From: Polyodon spathula | Lineage: Eukaryota > Chordata > Actinopteri > Acipenseriformes > Polyodontidae | DNA length: 64,000 nucleotides | Direction: 5' to 3' | Assembly: GCF_017654505.1 (NCBI RefSeq) | Contig: NC_054534.1 | Span: 20,989,252 to 21,053,251, forward strand | In this document: piece by piece, positions 46,001 through 60,000 of the stretch | Numbering within the stretch: position 1 is the stretch's first letter | Layout of the letters: each line of letters opens with the position of its first letter | Made by a program: the position numbers and the translations under genes | Notes under the pieces: model-generated | What the model was told of the DNA's origin: nothing | Databases searched by the model: none | Seen by the model: only the letters and a program-made list of their open reading frames with translations

Positions 46001-48040
46001 ACAGTGTGTTTTGATGGAGTAAGAATTCATGGGAGCATTTGGAGTACTCTTTATTAATTCTGCATTTTTAAACCAGCAACTTTATTATCACAGGGTAGCA
46101 ACAGTGAGGGTTCATCTGAAGGAATGGGCTGTACTCTTGTTTATATTGTGCTTTTTGAAAAGATTTCCAGTATTAGAGTAAGTAGCGAGGTTCAGGAAAA
46201 TATAGTGTTACACATACCCATGTGTTGCCACATCTGTTTAAATAATGTACCTGTAATCTTTCTTTTCATTGTTAACATCCTGACAACTTATTCCACATAA
46301 ATTTAAAGTCTGTTTCAAAGCTCTTCTTTTCAAAATGGCCGCTCTAGAGCACTGATAGCATAAGGATTACTGCCCACATTGTCAAACAGGGAACACAGCA
46401 ATAACGATCCATGATGTCGTACGGAACAGAAAACAGAGTGTTTGTTATGTTTTAAAACTCAGTGCACAAGATCGGCCATTTTGAAAAGAGCTTTGAAACG
46501 GACTTTTCATCCTGACAATATTTTACAATTTAAAGAAAAAATACAAATACATTATTTAAACAGTTGGGAGCCTCGCTATTCTGTAAGGCCCTCATTCCAG
46601 TAAGCTATTTATTTTATGACATGTGTACAGTAAAGTGTTTTTTCTAATTCCATTTCTACCAGATTTCAAATATTGTAATCCAGATCTCTAAAAAAATGTT
46701 TTTTTTTTTTTTTTTTTGTCAGAATAATGTATTGTTTTAATGGCCAGAACCTTTTCAAGTTAAACTACCCCTTAGCCTGGGTTCAAGTTAATTTTTTTTC
46801 CCCATCTGGATTTTGTTCCTTCATTCACAGCCTACGGTACAAATTATTTTATATATATTATATATTTTTTTCAAGATAATAAATACCAAACACTTTTGAG
46901 ATATTGTCTCAACATTTGTGCACACAACCGTACTATGTGAAAATGAACAGATTCACTGCTAAAGCACACTTTTAACCTGTTTCCTTCCAGGAGGTGCCAT
47001 TCCTCTTACACTATACCTCAGGGGTCTCCAATCCTGGTCCTGCAGAGGGTCTGATGGTTTTCATTTCAGCTGAGCTCAGTTAGTTAATTTCACCAATTAT
47101 TGGCTCATTAGTCAAGATTAGCAGGTGTTCCTGATCTTTAGCCATTGATAATTTAAAGACATCTAGAAAGCCTTTTAGGGGCTCTCCAGGACCAGGGGTG
47201 GAAATCCCTTACGTGATGCTTTGATTTTGTTTAATATCTAATCTCTAATTTAACATATTTACAATCTTAAGATGAATAAGGAATATAGCGAAGCACACTT
47301 TTTTATTTATTTTTACCTTACAGCAGTTGGTCTGTCAATAGCAGGTGGTGTTATCTTTTGAACCTACTGTAATAACCAGAAAGGTTAAAAATGCATTACA
47401 CCCACAAGATCCGTGATGGCAACGCTTGGCAACAACACTTTCATGATGTAGGCTTCTTCAGTACAGTAGTTGGGTCAGATCTGGGGCAGTGGGACTGAAG
47501 GTGTGGCTGAAACACAGCCTTCAATAGCGGTCTTGCGCCTGATTCAATGCCATGAATTTACTTTGTTCTTCAGTGCAGCATGCAAAAGTACAGTACCCAC
47601 AAAGTACACAGCAATCGTAGGAAATGGCACTGAAATACACCCAGGATTCTTGTCTGCTCTGAATAAACATACTTCTGAGCAAAGGAAATGCTGGGTGAAG
47701 AAGTGGTGGACAATGCAATCAAATTGCTACATGTTCTGTATGTTTTAAAAGATTAGTAATCAGGCTAAATGTAAAGTTGACTTTCTACATACCAATTATG
47801 TCTATTTACAGGTGTACTTTTAAAGTGTTCTTCTGTGGCGCCAGGCTGTGTCATGATTAGTCTGTGCTTATACTCCTGTTCCATTTGATTTCATTCGATT
47901 CTCTTGAATACAGTTTCTTCACAGAGTGGTTAACCCTGTAAGAGGAAATGGTGTCATCGTCTAGACGTAAAGTCATCTCTGTTACATTTTCTTCCTGTTT
48001 TCTCCAGTTTATGTTTTTGTGTCGTGGACCAATAAAAGTG

Positions 48041-48087
<47 letters not shown>

Positions 48088-51000
48088 AGTTTAAAAACTA
48101 AATGTAGAGTACAGTAAGCCTTTCCACATTTGCATTTGTAATGTTTATAAATCCAGTTTTTCATTGTGAAGTATGTTCTACTATAGTTGTGCAAAACTAA
48201 TGAAAATCTGTTTATGTCTGGTGTTGTGTTTTTTTTTTTTTGGTTTTTGTTTTTGTTTTTATTTTTAGCAATTATAAAATGACAGTTCCTAAAGTTTTTG
48301 AATATATTGACAGCTAGGACATAATTGAGCTCTGTTAGTGGCTTTTCATTTCATATCCTGTTGGCCTTTGCAAGAGTGTCAGAGGAAGCTATACTGTTAC
48401 TTTTTTCTCAGTTGGTATGTAGAGATATAGACCAAGCTTGCACATTGGCCCTTCTGTTTTGAATGAATCATTTTAATTTGACCTGCCATTCTATTTTTTG
48501 TCCTGTATTGTAATATTTTACAAGCTTAAATAAACAAATGCATTATTAAATATTTAATTAAATATATTTTCTGAACTTTCACAGCTACATTAGAAATGTC
48601 TGTCTATACTTTTTTATTTTGTACCTTTTTAGACAGCTTGAACTAGTTTCTGAAGAAAGAAATACCCAATCAGGTCTTTAATATTTTTGTGGTCTTACTG
48701 AATGTACATACTGTAATATCTAAAGCAGTGACCAGTGTATTAATCTGTGGTAATACACTATAGTTGCAGTGGCAACTTTGAATAGCGATTTATTTTCTTT
48801 CTTAAATTAATAGTATGGTACAGTATATTCATGAAACCATGCACTGTATTTTATTTATAAAAACAAACAAAAAAAGCACTATTTAAATAAATAAATAAAG
48901 CATTGTGAATAGGGCCCTAAACGCAAGATGGCTTATCTGACAGTTAATGAAATAAGAGTCTGAGAACCTCATACTTGGCAAACTCACCAAGTGCTGAGTC
49001 CATTATTGTTAACAGGTATCATTGTGTTTCATGGAAGGGTGCATTCTCTGCTGTACACGTAAATCTTCATCCAAAGCCCCAATTCAGTGTCAGCAGTCAC
49101 AAGTAATATGAATCAAACCAGTTACTTGCCTTGAAAACTTTGATTTCACAGTAGATTGTGCTGTACAGCTTACAGCTGGGAGAGCTTGTTAATAATAAAA
49201 ACCCTGAAGAAAACGCCCAGGATTAGCTGCCGTAGCTGAGAGCAGATTTTTAAACTGTCCATTTTGTCAGAATGCTAACTATTACACCACTAGATGAGGA
49301 GATTTAGTACAGTAGCAGGCTGGTAGAGGTTTGCCTGCTGTGTTTGTCTCCAGTTGTGGCTAATCTGCTGTAGGTGTTGTGAGCTCTTGGAACCCTAAGT
49401 GTGTTTGGGCAGAGATCTCTCTGTAGTATTCAATCACTCAAACCTTAAGATTCAGCAGTACTGCCATGGGAAGGTGTGTGATAACTAGAACAGTATACAC
49501 AGGTACTGACAGGTAATTATCTGGCTGTCATTTCTGCTTTTCATTTTCAACAACTGGTCTGCCACATTGTAAAGAATGCAAATGAACCCATGCTGTATGA
49601 TAAAGTGCAAAGAGTTTGTACACCTTTTCTTTTAAGCTTAATTTTGCCCTGTTAAGCTAACATTTCATTTTGACCTATATCACCCATCGCAGTGGCAATT
49701 ATCCAACAATATTTCTATTTATAATTTTTGTTAAGCCAATAAATAATTTTTAACCTTAATTTTAATTGAAGTATGTTGTGTCTGTTCCACTGTTACACTA
49801 TACATCTCTATCATCTCCCCTTTCTTCCACAGATGGGGTACCTCAGGTTTATTATTTCGGGCCATGTGGAAAATACAATGCAATGGTGCTTGAACTACTG
49901 GGACCTAGTTTGGAAGACCTGTTTGATCTCTGTGACAGGACGTTTTCACTTAAAACAGTTCTTATGATAGTGATACAACTGGTAAGTACTGTGTATTCAT
50001 AATATTTCAAACAAAGGGTTTAAATTAATTCATGACAAAGTCTAATTTTAGTTACTGCATTGTGTATTACTACCGGTCTCTGGCTACTAAAGAGAGTGCC
50101 TCTTTCTAATTTTAAAGTTTCTGACCAAGTTGCAGATTTTTCTCCTTTGCATGAATACAACTGATAACTCTTTAATAATACGTATTTCATTTTGGGCAAT
50201 CCTATCCTTTCTCATTATAATTTTCAACACAAACTGTAGGTAGCTGTTAGAATACATGTAATTTCTTCATACACATACTGTGCTCTGTGTAACACGTTTT
50301 AATAGATTAACTAATGTGTTTTATTCAGCAGTAGTTATGAAAAATGTATTTTTTTATATTTTTTTCTTTGAAACAGATTACCCGAATGGAGTATGTCCAC
50401 TCAAAAAACTTGATATACAGAGATGTTAAACCAGAGAACTTCTTAATAGGAAGACCGGGTAGCAAAAACCAGCAAATTATTCACATCATAGATTTTGGTC
50501 TTGCAAAGGAATACATTGATCCAGAGACAAAGAAGCACATCCCTTACAGAGAACACAAGAGCCTTACTGGAACAGCCAGATACATGAGCATAAACACCCA
50601 TTTAGGAAAAGGTAAGCTATGATGAGTGTATTTACTTTTTTTAATTGGTGAAACATTTGGGAGAAGCACCATCTGTTCTTGATTATTGTACTGTAGCAGG
50701 TTCTGAGTGAAAGCGTTGATTTACAAGTAGTTCCAGAATAGCAATTCCACTTTCACACATTTATGGTACAATGAATGTGTCAGGAGGTGAGGTGAGGCTT
50801 TTATCTGATTTATGGCTGTGGTTCAAATGCCGGGATCAATTATTGAGTTGCTGGAATAGTGTGTCTTACATATATACAGCATTATGTACTGTAATGGGAG
50901 GAATGTTTTCATTTTTGTAATATAAAATGGATGTCAGCATTACTTGTGTGTGACAGTAATATTATTGCAGTACCAAATACAAAAACCAGGGGGATCCTGT

Positions 51001-54000
51001 TCCAAAAGAGTGCCCTGAAAAACATCTCCTATTACATGTAGCTGGCTGAACCCCCTGACATATTTTTCATAATGGAAGAAACATGTTTATTTAGGGTTGT
51101 GTCTTCTCTAGGGAAGTTAAGACCATGGGAGCTCAGTGAATAACAATTTGCTCACTTTTGTTTTTCCATGACGCTCTATCCATAGGCCTATCACTGAGAA
51201 AGATCTTGCAGAAAACACTGGTATGAGTACCAGAAGAGATACCATAGCAGATTTTAAATGATAGCGCTCGATCCACCCCTGTTAATAATGGTTTCATGCT
51301 GACATCATTAGAGCAAGCTCTGGGAGAGTGCCTGTTTAGTAGAATTAGAAATTACTGTTTGTATCTAAAGCATGAAGTATCACACGTTGACTAATTTGTA
51401 TGATGATTAGATACCTCACATGTGAAACATGACACATTGAGTGACATAATCTGCGGGCATTGTTCCTGTACAACTGAAATAGTAGAAGAGAGCCTGTTGA
51501 ATATGATTCTCCTCAAGGAAAAAAAGTATGAGCTTTTAGAGAAGAGACTATATTTTAATGCATCTATTATATTCCAGGATAGATGTGTTTAGGCACCTTT
51601 TAAAGGGCCTTTTTCTTGTGTAACGTGTTCCCATTTCTTGCTACAACTGTTTACGTAAGGTGTGTGTTTACTATTTTTTACATTTTGACCACTTTTTAAA
51701 ATTTTTACGTTGCATTCCCTGCCTCAAGATGACTTCCCATGTACCTGCATGTAGCTCTCAGAACTACATTTCTCATCATCCTCCTGTTCACTGGTAAATT
51801 CATCTGTTACATATGTGAGCAGGAGGATGATGAGAAATGTAGTTCTGAGAGGTACATGGGAAGCCATCTTGAGGCAAGGAATACAATGTAAGAATGTTAA
51901 AGTGGTCAAAATGTAAAAAAAAAAAAAAAAAAAAAAGTAAACAGCACACACACCTTAGGTAAACAGTTGTAGCAACACATGGGAACATGTAACATAATAA
52001 AATAAAAAGGTCCTGATGTACCCTTTTAAGTTAATACTATTCCTGTTGGTTTTACAAAAGAGCTGCTTATAAAAGGCTTTTGTTTTTAAGTGTTTAATTC
52101 TCATACAGTGTTTTCTGCCTTTCTTCAATTATGTTGTCTTTTGTTATAGAACAAAGTAGGAGAGATGATCTGGAAGCGCTAGGTCACATGTTTATGTATT
52201 TTCTCAGAGGCAGCCTTCCCTGGCAAGGTCTAAAGGTAATTATTTTAAAATGTTTTCTAAATGTTTTCTGTCGTGGGAGGCAGTGCGAATCAGTGGATAA
52301 AGTCTAGGGCTTGTAACCAGAAGGTCACAGTTCAAATCCCACCTCTGCCACTGATTGACTCCCTGTTTGACCCTGAGCAAGTCATTTAACCTCCTTGTGT
52401 TCCAACCTGCGGATGATATGTTAAATCAGTGTCCTATTGTAAGTGACTCTGCATATACTGTAACGCACAGTTCCCAGCCTACCTCTGTAAAGCGCTTTGT
52501 GAATGTGGGCCACTATGAAAGGTGCTATATAAAAATAAAGATATTATTAGTTGATCATTTTGACCATCTCTGTTTGGAAACTAATTGACAGTGTGTTTTA
52601 TCATTTTCTCACCTAGGCAGACACTTTAAAAGAAAGGTATCAGAAAATAGGGGACACAAAGAGGTCGACGCCAATAGAAGTATTATGTGAGAATTTTCCA
52701 GGTAGGCATACTTACTCCTGTTTTTCTATTTCACAGTTGATTATGAACATTTCCACTCTTTCAACACGGCACTTGATGCTGAAAAAGTAATTGTGAAATT
52801 AAGTAAATCTGAAAATCCCAAGTGATCTATTGGAAAATTGTCAGGGAAGAAAACTGAAGCGGTCTGATTTTTTAGAAAAAATAAATAAATAAAAGTTCTG
52901 ATTTAAAAAATGTCATGTTTGACCCACGTGAGCCAAATCATCAGCTGATATTGTATTTTTTTTAATTTTTCTTCTAATTTCAGAGGAGATGTCTACTTAC
53001 CTACGCTATGTTAGAAGGTTGGACTTCTTTGAAAAACCAGACTATGACTATTTGCGGAAGCTCTTTACAGACTTGCTTGATCAAAGGGGTTTTATGTTCG
53101 ATTACGAGTATGACTGGGTTGGCAAACAGCTTGTAAGTATCCAGTATTTATTGTATATCTTTTAATAATAAGGAAAATCGCTGAGCTTGAGAGTGAACTG
53201 TTCGTTTTGCTATTTACTTGTTTAAAGCACAAAACAGATTTATTCCATATATTTAACAGAGTGTCAGCTGAACATTTGTTTTCCAGTTTGCTGGAGATCG
53301 ATAAAATCTGTAATGCATGTGTCCTATTCCTAGAACAATTGCTCTGTGGCATTGCATAGCAGCATGTCTTAAAGGGTTAGTGTGTGACAGTGAGGGTGGG
53401 AGGGGCTGCTATTAGAGCTATATAGTTATGTTTTAAGGTCACTTTTCATCTGTAAGTCATTATAAATAAGACATGCATTTCAGATTATAATTTGTAGATA
53501 TCAAAAACACTTAAAAGTCACTGTTCAAAATAGCTAAATAGTTAGGGTTTTTTTTTTTAAGATCAAGTATATTTATTTTGCCAAAATTCAAATGAGCACT
53601 TGAGATGACTGACATACAGTACCTATTGCAGCTATTCAGAAGTTTTTGTTTGTAAATGTATTTTGTTTTATTTGTTTATTTTTTTTACTTACTCGTATTA
53701 TTCCATTTTAGCCGACTCCAGTGGGGCCAGTTCAGACAGATGCTGCTCTGTCCTCTTCAACCAGAGATGCACATCAGCACAAGGATAAAACACAGCAAGC
53801 CAAAACTCAGGCAAGTGGCAGGAGGTGGTATCATTGAGTATGAAAATTTGAATTCTGATTTAAGCACTCATCTGCGTGTTGTGCTACTGCTTTTATTTTT
53901 TTATCTAACACCATTAGAAATGTATATAGCTTTCAAAAGAACTGGTCTTGTTCAGCTATTCTGAACACAATTATACACATTTTATTCAAGGAAATACAAT

Positions 54001-57000
54001 GGTAGAAACGCATTGCATTGATCTGACCCACCCCACACCCCACCACACTTGTACATACTGATAGAAGACGCCATTCTTCTTTTCATTGGCTTTCTTTGAA
54101 TGTAATAATATGATTGTGGTTATTTTATTAGAAGCCATTTTTCTTATTAGTATCATAGTCCACTTTAAGATATTTTGTTGTTGTTGAGTAACATGGTATG
54201 ATTGTATTGATGAGTAGCTCTGCAAACAATGTACCAGTACAGGTTGACATAATAGTCTAAATAAATACGGTGGAAAGTAATCAATTTAAATACTAAAATA
54301 AACTTCATAAGATTCTGAATGAAGCACTATTGGGTGTGTAATAGTTATATATGGAAAATAATAAAACAGGAAACTGGTATAGCACCGATGTTGCTGTGCT
54401 GCGTATCTCACTACTACTGTATCTTTTCTTAAAGTAACAGCCCTTTATCTTTTAAGTAACAGCCCTACTTCACTGGACATACATCTGAGCTGAATCAACT
54501 CAATACAGAGGTGTACTTAATTCTGCTAGAATTTCTATTTTGGTAGTTCTGTTCTATTGTGATCTAACTTTAATTATAGAGTATTATAAATTATAGAGTG
54601 AGTGTGCTAAAAACTGGTCACGGTGGGTAGAGAATTTCTGGATTCTCAGAATGAAATGAAAATTGCATGACTGTGGATTGTTACAGTTTCTTCATTTGAG
54701 TGGATAGTCTTTGTTGAGAGAAATTAGGTAGGTCATTTTTATCTTTGGGATGATTACTGGCTGGGTGGAAATTATTAAAATGCCAGAGTATTTAAATTTA
54801 AGGGAGTTCAGAGCTGTAGGATTGTGTTTATCAACAACTGAGAAAAGAAGAGGTTGGTCTATACTTATAGTTATATTTATAGTTACCACTTTTATCAGAA
54901 ATGAGTTACAAGCAGGACCATAATTGTAACTCGCTTTAGCCTTTATTATAGGTTAGCAAATGGCTCTGCTTAAATGATATTTGCTTAGGGCCAATTGTAG
55001 CAGGCCTATATCCCAGCAGACCTGGTTATAAATTGGTTTTATTGGTTTGATCTTGCCTCCCTTCTATTGCAACATAAAATCCAATTTTTTAAAAATTTTA
55101 CTTACTTTCTATATATTGTTAAATCAAATAATTTAATCAAGGACAGACACGAGTGCCACCTGTATATACACTTAATATCTAAGGGTTGCCTTCCTTTGTT
55201 GATGCTACTGTTCACTGCTTGAGTTATATATATTGATTGATATACATTGATTTATGTTTTATTTTCTAGCTAATAGTATTTTCTAGCAATTTCAGGGGTA
55301 AAAATAAAAATTCAGATTATTAAAAAATCTGGTCATTTTTACATTTTGTGTTGAAGGGGTTAAAAGCGCCAGTGCAGGGAACGATGTAGTTTGTGTGAAA
55401 TGCGATTTGAGAAATTGTCACCATTAACTATGGTTGAGCAAGGGCAATTCACTGCAGCGGTTCTGTGGGTTTCAGAACCAAGTGTGTGACTTCCTGCGAA
55501 GAAGCAATGACAAGAAAATGGTATCTCGGCATGCTTGAAAAAAAAGAGTTTGTTGCAAAGGTGGCATTCCTAACCGACGACTTTTGCCACCTCACTGCTC
55601 TTAATCTAAAACTACAAGAACGAGACAAACCCATCATCGACCATCAAGAGGAAGCTGCTGCTAATGATGTAGTGTCTGGCCTTATGACAGACTTTATTGT
55701 ACAGCTGAAAGACAGTTTCAGTGCTCGCTTTGACAACTTCAGCATTCCCAGGTCCGTAATCGTTTTCGTCCTTGATCTGTTTTCACTCAACCCTGATAGT
55801 GATTTCTTGTCCCATGCAAAGCAAGTGCTTCCCGCAGTTGAAGAAGCAGCTCTGCAACTAGAACTAGTAGATTTGCAGGCATCATCGTTGCTGAAAACTG
55901 AATTCATTAACACAGCAAATCTGGAATCGTTCTGGTCTTCATGTATATGCTCAGAGAACTATGCAACCATGAAGCTAACTCTGCTTGTGCTCTCCACGTT
56001 TGGCGCTACTTACACATTCGAAGCGGCACATTCCACAGGGAATACAATAAATACAGATGCACGAAACAGGTCGACACAAGGTCTTCGGAGGACTGCCTAC
56101 GTATCGCTGTCACGTCTCTCACACCTGATGTTCTAAAGCTGATCGCAGAAGGAACGTGCCATTTATTTCATTGAATTTGTCATAATGCACTGAAGCATTT
56201 CAAATAAAATTTATGCTACTTTTGAATTTTTTTTATGCTGTTCTGCATCCCTGTCTATGTATGAGGATTCCAGTACCATAATGAGGCATAAATGTATCAT
56301 CACAATCAGCAAATACTTTGCAATCGATATTGCACAATACATTTTCTGGTTACTCGCTAGAAATATATGACGGTCATATGGGGAATACCCTATGACAGCC
56401 CACTTGTGTAATATTAAAGAAGTTTCACTCTTGCTCTGTCCTTCCGAGGGCCAGGTGACACACGTCCGCGGGCCCCCATTTGCCGACCACTGAAATAGAC
56501 TGTAGGAGACTTGTGTTCATGCCTTTTGAAGTTACTTTCATTTTAACGAGGATCTGCATATTTCAGGTTAATGTTCCAAATGAAACTTTAATGAAACAAA
56601 AAGATACAAAGATGTGTGTCTGCTCTGTAAATTCTGGAAACAGTCCAATCTCTTTATGTAAGACATCACTAAATACCACAAATTGCTTCAGATTTATCTG
56701 GATATTAACAGACAAGGTGTAGGAATAAATCCATTAAGCTGTCTTCATGATCATTCATTGCTTGATCATGGCCTGCGTGAATTGCTGCAGTGTATGCTTA
56801 AAATTAAGGGGTTTATTTTATTGTAGATTTATTTTGTGCCATCATTCTTTTTTTTTTTTTTTCAATTTGTGTGCTTGTCTCGTAGTTTTGTGTGTGTGTT
56901 GTTTCTCAGTTATTTCAAGTGTGAGCATGAGTGTTTAATGCTCTTATGGGTTTTCTCTTCCTCCTTTCTTGTGCATGCTATATGCATATTAAAATCGGCA

Positions 57001-60000
57001 GTCGACAGAACACAGGGCAGCTTGGGAGCCTCAGCAGACCAATTCCCACCAATTGAGAGCTCACCTAGCAGCTGACAGACATGGTGGCTCGGTACAGGTA
57101 TTTTCTGCTTCTTCGCATGACCGATTTTACTTACTGGCATCCACAGTCTCCCCGAACACCTAGCATGCCCCTGTGTACAAAACAGAGTCCCATTTTAGTT
57201 TGTTTTCTATTTTTACACTTCACTTACACTTATCTTGTATGTTTGTCTCCCTAGATTGCCTTTTGTTCAAGCTTCCTTCGTAATTGCTCTATCCGAGACC
57301 AAAAAAAAGAAAGAAAATATTTAAGGTGAAAATAGTCATCATAAAGCAGTGTCTAGAGTGTGACGTTGGAAGCGTCGAGGTTAATATCTGTTAAGATATA
57401 GGCAGAATATCTGTAGTAATGTGTAACCTCAGTTAATTCTCTCGATGAGGTGGGGGGTTGCGGAATATAAAGGTTTTTAAGATCTAGTTGTTTGTAATAA
57501 GTAATGTTCGTTGTAGTGTGGTTATTAAACTTTTCTGGTAAAAGTACTTGGTAAAACCACATTCTTTTTGATAATGTTTTTATTTGAAAAAGGTTTGCTG
57601 GAGTTATCAAGTTAAATGGGTATGTAACCATTCTCAGGTTCAATATAAATGTCGCCAGCTGCAAGGTTATGAGCATGCCTGTCATTATTAATGCCTTTGT
57701 CTATTTAATTGAGAGCAAGAACAATAATGCTGATATGAGGTTTAGCCAGACAGTATGATTAAACAGCAGTACCTTAATGTGACGTGACCCCGTATTATCT
57801 GTCTATTTTACATTTACACTGTAAAACCCCAAAAGTTAATTTCTAGCATCAGAAAGTTTCCGGATAATGTAATTATTCCCATGTAAATTTAAAAACTAAA
57901 AGTAAAATACAGTCCTGTTTTAATTATACTGTGCTGTTCACTCTCTACTCACAGTGGTTTGAGGATTTTTTTAGACTGGGAAGCCTTTCCTAAAATCACT
58001 TGGTGTATACTGGAACATGTTTTAAGTTTCTAAATCAGTTACAATGTCTGGCCACTGGGGGTAGTGTGAGCTTATCAATGCAAATAGAACTAAATGCATG
58101 TAAAAATGGGAAATACTGTACACATTAGGTGAAGTTGTCAGAACATGCCTCAGAATTGTGTACAGAATTATTTTGTTTCACAAGCGCATTGTTGAATTAC
58201 ATATGGTGCTCCTCTGTGCAAGACAAGGGGGTACATGAAGAACAGTGATGTATCTATGCATCTATCTGCCAGGCTTTTCTTAAAAGCAAATGAATGAAAA
58301 CTGGAATCCAAAACCTGCGTCTGTAGATTGCGTTGCAACTTCTTTGCTTGCTTTGGGGGGGGTGATGTGGTTTTTTTTGTGGGGGGGGGTGGTTTCCCCC
58401 ATCGGCAGGAAAGGTTCAGTGCAGCCCATAGCAATGGCAAGCCTATTATTTTGTTGCACATATAATTTTGTGATCATGACTCTCCATCTGCTTGTTTTCA
58501 ATCAGTTGTCACAACATACAGTTCAGTCATGCTCGTTTTAAAAGCTTGGTTTCGAAGATTGTTTTGGACATCCATCCAGAAGTTTGGAGTGGAGTGTAAT
58601 AAACTTTTGGTAGTCAATCATTGATTTCTTGTTTTCTTCTTTTTAGGTGGTTAGCTCAACAAACGGGGAGCTGAACACAGATGACCCAACTGCAGGTCAC
58701 TCGAATGCACCCATCACAGCACCTGCAGAAGTAGAAGTAATGGATGAGACAAAGTATGTATCTTTTCCTCTGCGTGGCAAGGCTAGCCATCGTTATTCGA
58801 GGTTGGCTTTGTTTTTTATACAAGGGTTTACCTTGATGTGAAGGAACTGGGTTACATTCTTGGTTTTATCACAGCAGTAATGAGTCATCCATAGTAAAAT
58901 AACATTATTACAAATGCATTTAGATTATTTATTGTAATGCTCTGGGTCATTTTATCAATTGATACTATCTTGCATAAGTCTGGAAGAGATTGGGTGAAAC
59001 TGGACAACCCTCATGCTGTGACAGATTTGGTTTTGACACAAACCCACAAAACTAGGAACATTGGGGTAAATTTTTTACACTACAGCCATCTTAACTGAGA
59101 CATGTTCCACCTAGGCATTGCAGCATGGACAGGGAAAGTGTGGAGTCTTCCAGGTACTCACATATGTAATAGCTGGTCTGCACTATCGAATAACTTAATA
59201 AAATAAATAAAACTAAATGACAAAATACAGCTGATATATGATGTTAGCACAGTACTGTGAACATATGTTTCTATTTTCACATTGTCACATTTTTACATTG
59301 TCTTTAAATCATTGATAATGTAAATATATTTCTTGATTCAGCCACAACTGTGATACACCTGTACTGTAATTCACTTTGGAATATAAGCAGTGCTTTCCCT
59401 CCGTCAGGGTTTTCCCCTTGCTGTTTTCTAAGATCACCATACCAAGCAGTGCTAATCAGCACTAGTGAAAGCGCAAACTTTCAGCTGCTTCCAGACACGT
59501 CTGGTATAGAAAACAGCAAGTGGAGCACTCTCTTGTCTGACAGAAAAAGCACTGGTAGTACTTTTAAATAATATACTTTAATCTTTCTTCTCAGGTGCTG
59601 TACATATATCTTTATTTCACAAAGTTTAGTAATTACATTCAAGGGTCTTGATAAAGATATCTCAAAACATTACCATCTCGCTGTTCCAAATCAGCAAACA
59701 TACAATGTAGTGTAAAAACTTAACATAAATTTCCCTGGTTTTGTGGGTTTGTGTTGCAAACTTAACATTATCTTAACACTAGTTTTTTCCAATGTATTTC
59801 CATTGTTTTTGTAGTCGTACTTCACCTTGCGGGTTGAGTCTAACTATAATAAAGGCCCTGTTTTATTATTTTTCTTACAGTTTTAAGTACACTGCCTTAT
59901 TGGCTTGCGCTGCATATTTTGCTCTGTACATCTGCTAATAGTACCTGTTGAGATGCACTTTTTTACACTACAGAAATTTTAACTAATTGTGATGAATCTT

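Larger units (their letters stand above)
36206..49832 (+). other. csnk1g3 intron 3 (13.6 kb)
   Basis: The largest intron seen. It carries a SINE with an AAT tail (about 39999-40442), a hAT-type element (41256-41963), a solo LTR (43458-43900), an inverted-repeat element (about 46303-46510), a hAT-type MITE (47019-47210) and an ATT tract. No coding sequence recognised between them. Confidence 0.8.
53811..57001 (+). other. csnk1g3 intron 9 (GC-AG)
   Basis: 3.2 kb, gcaagt to ggcag. It contains the C-terminal half of a hAT transposase (55441-56492) in gene orientation. Nothing recognised in 53830-55360. Confidence 0.75.

Noticed and set aside
52276..52350. Functional tRNA gene
   Set aside because: The box-like sequences are degenerate and belong to a SINE present in at least three copies; no full cloverleaf.
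53824..53829. GT donor gtggta as the end of exon 9
   Set aside because: Would add 13 nt and shift the frame of the cassette and tail exons; the upstream GC donor keeps phase.
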